Assembly: GCA_001692895.1 (NCBI GenBank)
Contig: KV748234.1
Span: forward strand, 434,001 to 498,000
Direction of reading: 5' to 3'
DNA: 64,000 nucleotides
Source of the DNA: Cenococcum geophilum 1.58
Lineage: Eukaryota; Ascomycota; Dothideomycetes; Gloniales; Gloniaceae
The notes beneath the pieces are model-generated. The model searched no databases. It saw nothing but the letters and a program-made list of their open reading frames with translations, and was not told the origin of the DNA. Below, piece after piece: positions 1 through 11,089 of the stretch (within the stretch, counting starts at the first letter, position 1; every line of letters begins with the position of its first letter). Position numbers and translations under genes: made by a program.

Positions 1-1666
1 CGTTTTGTAACCGAATATCTTTTAGGTCTGAAGTGTGACTCCTACCAACAAAATTAAGGCTGTGCAGGCAAAATTACTCCGAATCAGCGTATTCTAAACT
101 GAATCTGAGGCCTTTAGATTGGAACCGAAGGACCCCTAATTTATGATCTTTTTCACAATATATCAGCACTGGTTACATGAAATAAGCGCAGCTGGAACAT
201 ACGGCTGCACACTGATGAGCCGTGCGCTCGCTCACAAGGAACTTCTGCTGAAGCACTCGTATTCTCGGACATACAAGACATACAACCTCGGTGACGGCGC
301 GAGAGTTGAGAAGAGGCTCAGAAATACTAAAGAATGACCTCGACAGCCAGTCAAAAAGATTCAGGACTAAATGGTTGCTCCGCGTACTGTACATGTACAT
401 CACTACGCCATACTCTAGATGGATCGCTGGGTAAATTCTTCAGACTGCAGAACACAGCCGGAATCTCAAGCCCGAAATGACTTCTCATGTTCCGAATCGC
501 ATAAATAGTGTTAGAGATGCACTTGAAACATGGTAAATTATGTAAGTCTCGATGGCTTCAAGGCTTAATTTTGCTATGATTACTAAAAGCTGTGACAAAA
601 GGAGCATTAGAGGAGCCGCATGCCAGCACGCCAGCATAGCTTCCATATGGCCGCTTGCAAAGGCCCTATTGTAGGCTCTTCTAATATCATATAGTTAGCG
701 TCAGCTAATGTGCAGCTAGACCAGGGTGAAATACGGTCGCAGATCCACAGTTGATTGGATCAAAACGTTCCGAAGTCACGAAGAGGAGATTTGTTACACG
801 GAAAGGCCTCCTGCAGACTAGCCATATGATGTGGGGAGAGTCTGTACGAGATGAAACTCGCTACAGCTAGGCTAGTGAGCATAAAATAACTAAATCCGTA
901 TGGTCTACTTAATGACAACTTCCCAAGTCTTTCAGCCCACCAAAGGACTTGAACTTGTCACCTCACCTCGACTGCAGAGTGTATCTCAAACGATTATTAG
1001 CCTTAGGAAAGTCCGAAAACTTAAACTTGTAAGCAAACCCACTTCTTACTAGACCAGTCCCTTCACGGCATGACTTGTCTTCTGCGCATGAGTTATATAG
1101 TCAGCAATTTACTTGATGGCTTGTCTGTAGTACTACCGCTGCATCCCAATCTGCTAGAAGGTAAAATTTAACGGTCGTACAGTCTGTCTAAGCACAAGAG
1201 ACGACATATACATTTCGGCATCCGAATTCTGAGTAATGCGTTACATAAAATCCCACATCCAATGGATCTATCGCAGAGACCAACCCATGGAACCCCTCGC
1301 ACTAACTGCTCGACTACTGGTCCGTCAAAGCCATGCTCGCCGGCTACATGCAAGGTATCGTGTAACAGTGAGAGAATTAGACATCAAATGGGGGTACACC
1401 AGTAACGCATATAGGGATAAACGTTAACAAGAAAGAAGATATAAGTCGGAAAGGAATGATAAGAAGAATGAACCCAGAGTCTAATTGGCGCAAACCAAAC
1501 CAAAAAAAAAATTTCGGCAACTAGAAGAAACCGAATCGGAAATAATCCGGCACAAGTCTAGTAAAATCGGGATATATGTGGCCGTTCCGCGTGCGCAGGT
1601 ACAGGCGTCAAATACTCCCCCCGCCTGCAACAACTTCCATGCTTATAACCTCAATGCTTTGCTCGT
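1..1666. other. No supported gene
   Basis: This stretch holds only short open frames on both strands with no recognisable protein, no convincing splice structure and no obvious repeat. Composition is ordinary, unlike the RIP-affected right side of the window. It lies beyond the 3' end of the GH76 gene, so it may include that gene's terminator. I see nothing else in it. Confidence 0.5.
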
Positions 1667-2734
1667 TCACGATACTGCGGCGGCGGCGACAAGGCAGTCA
1701 ATCGCGGAACTCTGGCTCGGCGCCGTTGCTGTCGCAAACGGACCTTGCCAATGTGGCCCGATAAAACCGGTTTGCGCATCGCGGTCGCTTTTCCAAATCG
1801 AGTCCGCGTTCTTGGTCAGGAAAGTTACGAAAGCTTCATTCGGAGCCACCTTTTGTAATGCGGCTAGGTTGCGGGTAAAAATGCCTTTGAATTGTGCAAG
1901 GTTGTTGTCTTCATCTATTCCGCCACTCTCTGTCAAAATGCCATTTGAGTCTGTGAGGGCTTTAAGAGCAGCATTAGCGATAGTGGTTGCCTCGGTAAGA
2001 TAAGAGGAGTCGCCGGTTGCAGCGCTGAGTTCAACAAGTCCACCGAGAACAACGCCTTGGTTGTAGGTGAAGACGGTGCCACCATTGTTAGCACAAGTTA
2101 TCTTGTTGATGCCATCGTTAATAGTGTTAGCGGAGTTAATCACGCCAGAGTGTGAGAACCAGTCCCATTCGGCCTGTGCCCAAGAGATACGGTTGGCTTT
2201 TTGGTCTGGGACGCGATTCGCAAGATGGGCGGCTACAGAGAGGAAGAGCTCGTTCGAGATAGCGGAGATGTAGCCTTTGGATTTGTCCCACCAAATACCG
2301 CCCTTGCAAGGCGTACTCCAACCAGTGGTCATGTCGTCAAAGATTGTGACGGCCGTATCAAGGTAGTCTTGGTTACCTGTGAGATCATATGCTGCAATCC
2401 AGCCTAGGGCCCACCAGCCCTCATCATCATAGTAGTCATTGATGTAGCCCCCGTCGTTTGTACCCCCTCTACCAGGCGCTTTTGAATATGTCGTGGAAAT
2501 AATTTGTTCTGCAGTACTCTTGAATGAATCGTCAATCAAGCCAAGATCCGCAATGGCTGTCATAACGTTGGCGCTGTTCCACCACAGACCGTCCCAGAGG
2601 CCAGTACTTGCGTTGTACCATTTGTCATTCAAAACAGTGATCGCGCTCTCAGCATTTGCCGCATAGTCTGCTGCGGAAATGGAGGATATATAATGGAAAG
2701 TGAGGATAGGGAAGAATGATGTGAAGTATTTCAT
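1667..2734 (-). CDS. Secreted GH76 alpha-1,6-mannanase-like protein
   Basis: Single-exon gene, 355 aa, stop TGA at 1667-1669. The open frame extends upstream to 2992, but I choose the ATG at 2734 because a typical signal peptide follows directly (MKYFTSFFPILTF.., cleavage likely near SISAADY). The body matches glycoside hydrolase family 76 (endo-alpha-1,6-mannanase; Dcw1/Dfg5 relatives). Visible are an early WDGLWWNSAN stretch, the paired acidic residues in NDYYDDEGWWALGW (Asp103-Asp104, which align with the catalytic pair of the family), GGIWWD, NELFLSVAAHLA, the Tyr-Asn-Gln-Gly motif of the second half, and a late GPHWQGP. Family members cleave or transfer alpha-1,6-mannan and some link GPI proteins into the wall. 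This one ends at an alanine-rich tail without a clear serine-rich stalk or GPI signal, so a soluble secreted enzyme is more likely. Its upstream region contains an inverted-repeat element (3006-3299). The family call is firm; the substrate is inferred. Confidence 0.88.
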   Translation of the reverse strand: MKYFTSFFPILTFHYISSISAADYAANAESAITVLNDKWYNASTGLWDGLWWNSANVMTAIADLGLIDDSFKSTAEQIISTTYSKAPGRGGTNDGGYINDYYDDEGWWALGWIAAYDLTGNQDYLDTAVTIFDDMTTGWSTPCKGGIWWDKSKGYISAISNELFLSVAAHLANRVPDQKANRISWAQAEWDWFSHSGVINSANTINDGINKITCANNGGTVFTYNQGVVLGGLVELSAATGDSSYLTEATTIANAALKALTDSNGILTESGGIDEDNNLAQFKGIFTRNLAALQKVAPNEAFVTFLTKNADSIWKSDRDAQTGFIGPHWQGPFATATAPSQSSAIDCLVAAAAVS

Positions 2735-3005
2735 GACAGCTTCAAGAAGTAACGACAAGACAAGTAATTGATTTCGGGTGTCTTGGGTAGTTCGGATTTT
2801 CTCAATGCGATTTTGCGAAAAATTAATGAAGAATAGTATGAAGGCTAGGCGAACTAGTAGTAAAAGTAGGAAATTCACCGCTCTTATTGTTTTTGAACAT
2901 GACAGCAAATGCACAGCCAGTATCAGGCGTCGACAAGCTTCTTGGCCTAGAGGAACAGGCTCTGCCAGCATGGCTGGCTGTGTATCCAGCACAGCCTCCA
3001 GGGAA

Positions 3006-3299
3006 GTATCCCTTAACCCGCCGGAAAGCGTCCTACCGTTATCGATAAGGACTAGCCAATCAGATCAACCAAATCGAATCGTCGTAGGAGTAAAATCGGG
3101 CAGCGGCCATGGCTTCGGTGGCGGCTTTTCAGCATATCGATTTGGCTGAACGTTATACTGAGTCGGTTGGACAAGGCCTATATCATTGGAAGTATGATTG
3201 GAAGGCATTTTTAATAGTAATTAGCTATACATGTTATTTTCATTCTGGTGTTCAAGCACGGACCAGCTTCCGGTAGGACGCCGGCGGGTTAAGGGATAC
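3006..3299. repeat. Putative MITE with inverted ends
   Basis: The left end (3006-3038) reads GTATCCCTTAACCCGCCGG then (AAA)GCGTCCTACCG. The right end (3271-3299) is its reverse complement apart from a 4-bp gap. The enclosed 290 bp has no coding potential. No clear target-site duplication is visible, so this could also be a stem-forming host sequence. It sits about 270 bp upstream of the GH76 start codon and so inside its probable promoter. Confidence 0.45.
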
Positions 3300-6200
3300 G
3301 TACAAACCTGCTTAGGAAAAGGACGGGGTGATTCTAATTGTTGTTCTGGACTATGAGAGGTCGTAGAGGCCCATGACGTGTGGATCCATGTCCGGAGACC
3401 CGTGGCGCTGCCAGCATACATTCTCATATGAGATGGATTGAGAGGCACAGTAAGACTAGGCAGTCTCCGGTCGCCCCGATGAATGTTTTAGCCCTGCAGC
3501 GAATCTATCGTACATATCGTACGATAGAAGCTTTGAGGTTGAATCCAGTGAAGGACCGTCTCTTTTACCCCATGGACGATACAATACCGAGAGAGATGGG
3601 GCCATAGCGACGCATTGAGAGCATGAAAACTCTCTCTACGACAAGCATGATTATCCCAGGTTCCTGAAACACAGACATGTCGTGGAGGCAGGATTCTCCA
3701 GTCTTTGTCGTGGATTTTGGCCCGTGAGCGTGAGCCGGAATATAATAGGCCCTGCCCCGAGAGCCCTATGAAGAAGCTTATGTCGTGTGACGTGGTGACA
3801 ACGGACAAATCCCATCCCTTAACCTGCTGAGGTGCAATGCCAAGCTGCACCGTGCACCAACACCGAGAACAAGATGGGGCTGTTCTGTGTGTAGGATTCC
3901 GTTTTGCACAATAGGGCCCTGTTGGAACACCTGGCAAAGCTCAACTCTAAGGACTAGCTTACAAATATATATATACATAGAAATCACGGATTTGAATAAC
4001 CTCACGTCGCTGCAGTTTTTATCACAGTGACCAAGAATTAGGTCAAACGAGAGCCTCTAATTGGCTAATCCCTATCGATAACCGAGAGCCAGAGTCAGCG
4101 GGAAGGGATAGCCTTTGAGCACGGATTAAGCCCTTTTTAAACCCCCCATCTCGCTGCGCCCTGAGTACAGATAAGCTTTTAATAGTGCTGTTCGAACGAC
4201 TTTGCCTTGTGCGGCATAGTATGAGCCTTGCGTAGAATCCTACGGGCCTGACTTTCTTCTGACTGTCTATTCAGTCATTGTCCGGTTGATTTTCTTTCCA
4301 AGTTCTCACGCTCGGTATCACCGCGCCACAGTCTGTTGCTAAACTTGTACAACTTGCGGGGGAAATATTTCTGCTATGCTCGCCTTCGAGCTAGAGAGCT
4401 CCTAGCAAAGATGATCGCTCCCACTTCGATAGGTAAAACCCTGCAAAATTCTACCTGCGTGATAACCGTGCGTGCTTTCTTTCACATGGCGAAGCCGACG
4501 GACCGTTCGCCACGGTTTCACGGTGCTTATGGTGATTATTTCCGGAGGCCGTGAGTGGGTACGAAGTCCGTTGGAAAGTAGTGAAGTAGGTATCTTATAT
4601 CTTTGGGTTTCTTATGCCAATCCTAGAAAGCATCTTCTTGAAGCATCTCTCTTCACTACTATTTCTTAAAGCCTTTTTCTAAAGACTCACTCTGGGAGCT
4701 GAGCTCCAGCTGGTCCAATCGTTCCACAACATGCAGCGATTTTTTGGCAACGGCCCAACCTATATCCGTCTTGCTCGGGAGTCCAGAAGGGCAAAGCTAC
4801 GCGCACGAATCCAAACACGACGAGAAAGAATGCGAGCAACAATCACAAAGAACTTCACTTTCTTTGCTCCAGAGGGCATGATTAACCAGTGGAGGATAGC
4901 CTTTGGTGGAATGTACTGAATCCGTTCGGTTATTATTCAACATAAATTTAATAAGGTTGCATGCACAATTGATTGCGCTTGTTCGGAGGCTATTACTTTC
5001 TAAATTTCAAGCTACTTCGTCGTTGATCAGATATTCCCAACCCCAACTTTCTCGCATCTCTTGAGTTCAACACTTTACACGAAAGCCCTTAGGCTTCACT
5101 GGCTTAGTCGTAGAGAGCAAGTTCAGCAATCTCGGCTGATGAGCATCTCCCTGCACGCCCCAAGTACGGCATCATCATTGCGTCTGATGTGACACGTCTT
5201 GGAATTTCCCAAGTCCACTCGTTTGACTCTTCCTTACAATCACGCTTTTTAGCCATCCTCCGGCTTGGTTTCGCCTCTGTATCTTTGGAGTTTATGGGCT
5301 GGTTTAGGTTCTAGGTCGTCTTTGCACACACCATTGGTGAGTGAACTGTTCCTCCATCAATATTCCGATAGAGTATGTGGACTAAAATTTTTGCTAGAAG
5401 ACCCCTTCGGAGCTACCAGCGTACCAAGTGAACTGTTTCGTTTGTTCTATCAACTGTCTGTATTTGCACTATCATTACCACGGTCTGTCGGGCCACCTGA
5501 CTTCCTAACGACACTCTCATTTCTCGATACACACAGTAATCATCTCCAACACCTGGTCAACGAAATGCCACTTGCATACCAAGCGCTGATTGAGGTTGGG
5601 AGGCTCCTATAATGCACATGAGCAATTCCCCGGCAGTGGCCGGGATTTATCGCCTGGTTCAGATATCTGCGCACACTTTGAACAATCGATTGTGTCAAGG
5701 TTGAGGTGTAGAGTGTAGTGGCTTGCAAGAAGCGCCTTGAGGTCAAGCGCACAGAAGCCTACATCCAGTATAGGGAAGTCTAGGACATGGAAAATATCAA
5801 GCCATATGTATACGGAAGGTTCTGCAACGATTTCAAAGAGGTGTCGGAGGCAATCAGCAGACGCTGGAAGAGTCGCAAATATCCCAAGCCCGAAACAACG
5901 TCAGATTCCCGAAAATCGGCTTCTGCTCTCCTGGTTTGAACCTTATTGTAAATTATAGTACTATCCCACCGTAACGCTGCGACACATTCTATCAAGTCAG
6001 CGTTTGGGAGAAATCTTACATGTCTAACACTAACACCGCCTGATAGGGTCGTTTTTTAATTACTAGTGTCTTCCATAAAGAGCATACTCTTTTGTTGCTA
6101 GCTTGATAGTTCGGAAGGATTAGCATGTATATTTTGTTTTCTGTAATCCAAGAAATCTAAAGTTGGAGAAAAGACGGCTTGCTGTTTCAGCTGGATTTGT

Positions 6201-6852
6201 TGAGATGGGCACCTGTTCAGTCGTTGTCTCTACAATTTTGCCACTTGGTTTCTCGGTTTTCAAGAGCTTCCCTGTGTAAAACGGTTGTCTTGGTTGCTTC
6301 GAGTTTCCTTGGTCGCTGTTCATCCCATTGGACCTTCTGCTTCTGACGTAGTTCAACAGTTCTGTGAGTGACGTCGATGCAAACTCTGCTCTCATCTGGC
6401 ACATGTGAAATGAGCCTGAAATAGTCATGTGGGTATAAGGGCTAGATAACAATGACGTACTTCTTACTTTTGCAATGATGATGGTGGGAAACTGATCAAG
6501 TGCATGGCATTTGTGTTCCCGCATCCTCCTCCCAATCATCATCTGCATCAAGGTAAAGCCCACTATTGTGAGCGAATCAGCAAGCAAGGAGGCAAAAGGC
6601 AATGGTGCCCCAAGGCGCTAGCAGTGGGGTTCGTAAACAGCAGCCACGATTCACGATGCAATCCAAGAATGACGTTCGCTAGCGTCCCTTTCGTTTGTAC
6701 GTGCCTACAAAAGAGCTCCGGGTTGCCTACCTCTGCACATATTTCAACCACTACATACCAACACAATCCCCAACCGAATTCAGCCCAGCTCAACTTCAAA
6801 CTCAAGCAATTTTCCAACATCAGTTAAACAACCTACAATCACCCAATTTATT
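3300..6852. other. Long intergenic stretch, no supported gene
   Basis: About 3.5 kb with scattered open frames of 60-160 codons. None has a recognisable domain, and the longest (minus 6602-6120, plus 5265-5612) begin at non-ATG codons. A splice candidate at 6416-6467 does not keep frame across the junction. The last 200 bp (6640-6852) is the promoter and 5' UTR of the HSP12-family gene. Short decayed elements may be present but I cannot name any. Confidence 0.4.
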
Positions 6853-7267
6853 ATGTCTGACCTCGGGTAAGTAGTTCTTTAGTCTTTGCTGATAGAACCC
6901 AACACTAATGTCACCTCAGACGCAAAGGACTCGGTGAGCAGGCCCAAGAGAAAATTACTCCTGACTCCCAGAAGTCTACTCTTGAACAAGCCAAGGAGGG
7001 TGTGACTAGTCTCGGTGATCGTGCTGCCGGTGCTATTCAACCAGGTTTGTCTCCACAGTCTCCAGCTTTTACTTCTCTTTTTGAAGCCTCTCCCCACTAA
7101 CTTCATTCTCAGAGGGTAACAAGTCTACCACACAGAAGCTCGGTGATGCAACTCGCTTTGGCGGCGATGATGCATCGAACCAAGGCCAGGGCATTCTTGC
7201 GTCCTCACAAGAGACCGTCGGCAATGCCGCTCAGTCCATCACCGACACCTTCCAGGGCAAGAAGTAG
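6853..7267 (+). CDS. HSP12/HSP9-family stress protein (three exons)
   Basis: Too fragmented to appear as one open frame. Exons are 6853-6866, 6920-7044 and 7113-7267, with introns 6867-6919 (GTAAGT..CAG, branch CACTAATG) and 7045-7112 (GTTTGT..CAG, branch CACTAAC). The spliced product is 97 aa, starts MSDLGRKGLGEQAQEKITPD and ends DTFQGKK. The MSD(x)GRK start, the KITPDSQKS block, the SLGDR/AGAIQPEGNKS segment and the closing SITDTFQGKK are those of the Hsp12/Hsp9/Awh11 family. These are small, charged, largely unfolded proteins that bind membranes under heat, osmotic and stationary-phase stress. Family members are usually about 80-110 aa, so this looks complete. The second donor (GTTTGT) is weak but the alternative acceptor two bases further on would hit a stop at once. 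I saw no clean STRE (AGGGG) in the 200 bp upstream. Confidence 0.9.
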
Positions 7268-8103
7268 ACTTTTCTTCGAAATGCCTACAAACGATATTTC
7301 TCGATTGCCATGGATTGATGGAAACTTGTTTTGGCAAAAGTGACTCTTCATTGATTGCTCCTAGGGAAAACACACGGGCGGTGACTTAGCTTTGTATTAT
7401 ATCCTACATACTTCATGAATATCATCATGAAAGTCTGGAAAGGTACGGCTCATTGTTGTGACTGCTCATGAAATTTGTGGTTTGTTGCGATTGCCTCGGG
7501 ACGTTCGAGACATGAATATGGCATGCTATGCAAAAATAGCCTATGAAAAATTTTCTATGTCTGAATTTGGAGTGACTTCACTTAAACTTTCACTCGAAGG
7601 CGTTGATATGTCCAAGATGCTTGCCTATGCTGGCAGGAGAGTATACAAATAATCATGTGAGGCCTGACGCATTCGGTGTCTATCAGCTTTCGCGAAACAG
7701 TAGCTTCGTTGCCTGTGTCCCTAGACGAACGTTTTCATTAGCTCAAGACTCTATATGATATATTTCATGCGCTGTTGATAAAGGCGTCCACACAAGGGGC
7801 TATTGGTTTGGCATTCGCTATTCTATATGGAATTTAATGAGCCCCTGAAATACTTTAGAACCACGGATAAATTTGTATGGTATCTAAAGCGACGAACGAG
7901 GTATAGGTAGGGTACCAAAAATTGTGTCGACGCCTAGGCCACGTAAGAGATAGTCGCAGTCATATTACATGAATTCTACTACAGATATCAGTACGAACTT
8001 GTACCAGAAGGCGAGAAAGCCTTCCAAAAGCTCGAAAATTATTAAGTATCCTATAATGTCTAGGAGGGTTAGAATGTAGAGCACTTTAGTGAATGCTTAC
8101 AGT
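7268..8103. other. Intergenic, no supported gene
   Basis: 3' flank of the HSP12-family gene and of the WBP11-like gene, which converge here. A 64-codon frame at 7458-7652 has no recognisable features. Nothing else stands out. Confidence 0.4.
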
Positions 8104-9171
8104 CTACAAGTCTTCATCCTCAACCTCCTCAATTTCTACCCTTCTCAGCTCCGTTTCAGCTCTATCCTCCTGACTCTTCGGGTCTGTAATCTGCCCCTTC
8201 ACCTCCGCAGCCATCATATTAAATTCGGCTTCCTGCGCGGCCGCTTCAGCCGATTCCTCAGCATCCGTGTTCTCTTCCTGTATCTCTTCCATCTCCATCT
8301 TCCTTAATTCTTCCTCGAACCTCTCCTCCTCAGCATCTAGATCCACTTCCGCACCGTCGGCCTGCCCAGTCATCATGCCGTACTCAGCCTCCTGTGCCGC
8401 TGCCTCAGCCGCCTCCTTGGCATCTTTATATCCTTCCTTCTCCAGCCGCTCTAGTTCCTCGGGCTCTAACAACCTGCCCTGAGTCTGCCCTTTAACTAAC
8501 CTGAGCTTACTCTGAACAGCTGTAGGTACGAAGCGACTCGTTGCCTCCTTCCGAAGATCCCGCACTATTGGGGCAGCCTCATACACGGTCTGAGCGATTG
8601 GTTTGGGGGGTAATGCGTGCGGTACGCGGGGTTCCCCCAGTGGGGTTTCGTTGGGATTTTTGGGGCGAGATTGGCGCCGGCGGTCCTGGCGGGGGAGTGG
8701 CGGAGGTGTATCTTTAGGCATAGGAATATTGCGAGCGTCTTCATCTGTTTCACTACTGGACTCCGCGTCACTTTGTTGACCGGCCCCATTATCTCTCCGC
8801 CGTTTGCCTAAGATGCCACCGCTCCTGACGTCACTCTTCTGATCTCTATTCCTTCTCTCGTTACTGTTTCTCTGTTCTCGCTCTCCACCTCCAAATTTTG
8901 GGGCCCTATCCCCCAACGCATCCCTAGCCTTTCTGATTGCAGTGATGTCTTTCTCAAGTTGAGCGAGCTGTTGTTGATCTCGTGTTTTCAAGCCCTCGGC
9001 CTGTTCAAGCGTTTTCAAGTCATCAATCTGGCGTTGCAAGCGATCAGGGTTACGTCGGGCGAGTTTCTCGATGCGTTGAGTTTGGAGCTGAGCTTTGGAT
9101 TTCTTAACGGCCCGCGCCTTTTCGGCTTTCCGGGCCGCTTGGGCCGGGTTGATTGATTTTTCTTTCCCCAT
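8104..9171 (-). CDS. WBP11-like (WW-domain-binding protein 11) splicing factor
   Basis: Single exon, 355 aa, ATG at 9171, stop at 8104. The N-terminus (MGKEKSINPAQAARKAEKAR, then KLARRNPDRLQRQIDDLK) is the conserved WBP11 domain: a lysine/arginine-rich helix that ends in NPDR(L/I)Q. A basic stretch LGKRRRDN (121-128) is a likely nuclear signal. A proline motif TPPPLPRQ (155-162) is the kind bound by WW and GYF domains of spliceosomal partners. RFVPTAV and GRLLEPEELERLEKEGY (from residue 233) match the conserved C-terminal block of fungal members. Odd feature: the acidic tail holds a tandem duplication, residues 255-300 and 308-354, each with AEAAAQEAE(Y/F)xMM followed by an EEELRKMEMEE-like end. 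It probably acts in nuclear pre-mRNA splicing. It is divergent from the La-related gene with only 228 bp between start codons. Confidence 0.85.
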   Translation of the reverse strand: MGKEKSINPAQAARKAEKARAVKKSKAQLQTQRIEKLARRNPDRLQRQIDDLKTLEQAEGLKTRDQQQLAQLEKDITAIRKARDALGDRAPKFGGGEREQRNSNERRNRDQKSDVRSGGILGKRRRDNGAGQQSDAESSSETDEDARNIPMPKDTPPPLPRQDRRRQSRPKNPNETPLGEPRVPHALPPKPIAQTVYEAAPIVRDLRKEATSRFVPTAVQSKLRLVKGQTQGRLLEPEELERLEKEGYKDAKEAAEAAAQEAEYGMMTGQADGAEVDLDAEEERFEEELRKMEMEEIQEENTDAEESAEAAAQEAEFNMMAAEVKGQITDPKSQEDRAETELRRVEIEEVEDEDL

Positions 9172-9399
9172 ACCAGGGGGCTGAAATGATAGGATATGAG
9201 GATCGAAGGGATGCTGGCGAGGTGGCGCGAGGTAGATGGATTTGATTCAGGAGGGGGTGCTGCAGCAGTGAATGTCTCCAGGAACTCGTAGAAAATATGA
9301 TGCGGCCAGGAATTCCTGCATGCAACAATGTGGTCTGTGCTCATGCTCTCCAAGTCGCACACAGTTTGAGCCTAGCACCCGATATGACCAGCATAGGCA
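9172..9399. promoter_or_regulatory. Shared divergent promoter
   Basis: The 228 bp between the ATG of the WBP11-like gene (9171, minus) and the ATG of the La-related gene (9400, plus) must hold both 5' UTRs and both core promoters. No TATA box is visible on either strand, which fits housekeeping RNA-processing genes. The extent is inferred from the gene starts only. Confidence 0.5.
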
Positions 9400-11089
9400 A
9401 TGTTTCTTCCCCGTGTGCTTCAGAAAAAGCGGAACCTGCCTTCAAAGACAAGTCTCAAACTTTCAAAACGTCCTGAAGTCGCTACAGATCAATATCCTCT
9501 AGCTAATCCTGCATCAATAACGCGTGAGAGTGAACCACCTACGAAGAGACCCCGGATCCAATCGCTGGATATCGATGATGAGTATCTTGAACAGTTGGTC
9601 TGTGGGATTGAACTTGTTTTCACGGACTATGCACATCAGGACGATGAGGGTAGAGCCTGGTTGAAGAAATATGGAAGGATACTACATGGAGACAGTGGAT
9701 GTGAGTATTCTCTGCCTTATTGGTCACAAATGAATCTCTTGATGTGAATTTTTGTGTCTCGAGTTCGTTATATCTATGTGCACAACATGTCCAATTGGTC
9801 TAACTGACATCCCAGAGCAAAGTACTGACTTTGCTTTTGAAACATAGACATCCACCTTTCTGTACTCCTCGGCCACTCTAGCCTCGCTGGCCTCAAGCCC
9901 ATTCCGACACAGCATCTTATCCGTCGAGCTCTGCAATCATTCTCATCTCCCGACCTTGAAATAGCAGGAGAGGGTTATTTTGTCCGTCGTCGAGCTTCAA
10001 CATACCCTTTGCCATTTATTCCAAAAGATGCAAGTAGCAAAGTCAATGATGATGGCTTGAGCTTCTGGGACGAACGAACACTATATGTAGAACCGCATCT
10101 ATCAACGATGTGCAATAGGCCAGCAACTGTGGCATGGTGGTTGAAGAAGCATGGAGAGTTGAGAAGAAAATGGCTTCCAATACAGGCTATTAAAACAATA
10201 GCGCCTAGCTGCGCGTTTGTGGTGCTTAGCGGGGCCAATGCCAAATTAGGTTCTAGCTGGGAAAGGTGGGCTGGCAAGAGATTGCCCCAAAACTGGATTA
10301 CCATGACGAAGTAAGCTGATCTTTTCTTCTCAAATTGTTTAGAGACGTAGGCGGGGCTATAGTGAGTGGCTTGGAAGGCTTAGCTAATATCTTCTTTCGT
10401 GCCGTAGGGCGGAACACAACCGTCGTACAAAGGAGTATTTATTAGTTCTGGATAACAAGGAATCCGGATCACTAGCACAGAGCGTGGTTCGGAGGCCACG
10501 CAATACGGCTAGGAAGGACATCGGCCTCTTTCCTTCCCTTGTCGAAGACATTTCTACAAATGCTTTTCCGGCGCACGAGCACCCACCAAACACAGCCAAG
10601 CAAACTACTAACAAATCTTCTTGGGCGTCGGGTTTTTCAAGCTCCTCGTCATCTGATGGTCCTATAAGCCCTCAGGACCGGCATAAGTCTCTGGTTCAGC
10701 TGGCCAACCTACCGTCGGACAGTTCCGAGACTGCAATTAAGGCCTTCGTCATAGGTATCTCGCGGCGACCCTCAACCGTTCAAAGCATATACTACAAGCC
10801 TGGCGATACGACGGCTATTATTCACTTTACAGATGTCGAAGATGCAGAGCTTGCAGCACAGGCTCTCAGTGGAAGGGGCTTCAAGAATGCCTCAGTAAAC
10901 TCTAAAGTGGAAGCTAGGTTGATGACCTCATTTAGTCATGTAGATCATGCAGGCTTGGTTGACCAGAGTAAAGACGGTGATAAAGGTCCTTTAGAAGCCG
11001 TAATGGCTATCTCCAACGCTCGCGGTGGCACTACCAAGAAACGTAGGCGTAAGCGCAAGAGGCCAAAAGGGTGCGCAATAGACACCTAA
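9400..11089 (+). CDS. La-related RNA-binding protein (La motif + two RRM-like folds)
   Basis: Three exons, 481 aa: 9400-9700, 9848-10310, 10408-11089. Introns are 9701-9847 (GTGAGT..TAG) and 10311-10407 (GTAAGC..TAG), and both keep frame. Exon 1 gives a low-complexity start, then a degenerate La-motif winged helix (about residues 62-150) ending GYIHLSVLLGHSSLAGL.. and LEIAGEGYFVRRR, which matches the end of HTH-La domains. RRM1 would be LSFWDERTLYVEPHL onward. A second RRM-like fold begins KSLVQLANLPSDSSETAIKAF and has the IIHFTDVEDAELAAQAL helix. The C-terminus is a basic nuclear signal, KKRRRKRKRPKG. La motif, RRM1, C-terminal RRM is the layout of genuine La and of LARP7/Pof8. The degenerate La motif favours a LARP7-like telomerase or U6-associated protein, but that is inference. 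The start codon is uncertain: another ATG at 9384 opens a frame that soon stops. Confidence 0.62.

Noticed and set aside
5265-5612. 115-codon plus-strand frame
   Set aside because: No ATG near its start, no domain, no splice partner found.
6120-6602. 160-codon minus-strand frame with an intron-like GTAAGA..CAG at 6416-6467
   Set aside because: The frame opens at a non-ATG codon, and splicing the candidate intron leads to an immediate stop; no recognisable protein.
10384-10614. Minus-strand 76-codon frame with a secreted-peptide look
   Set aside because: Antisense to exon 3 of the La-related gene.
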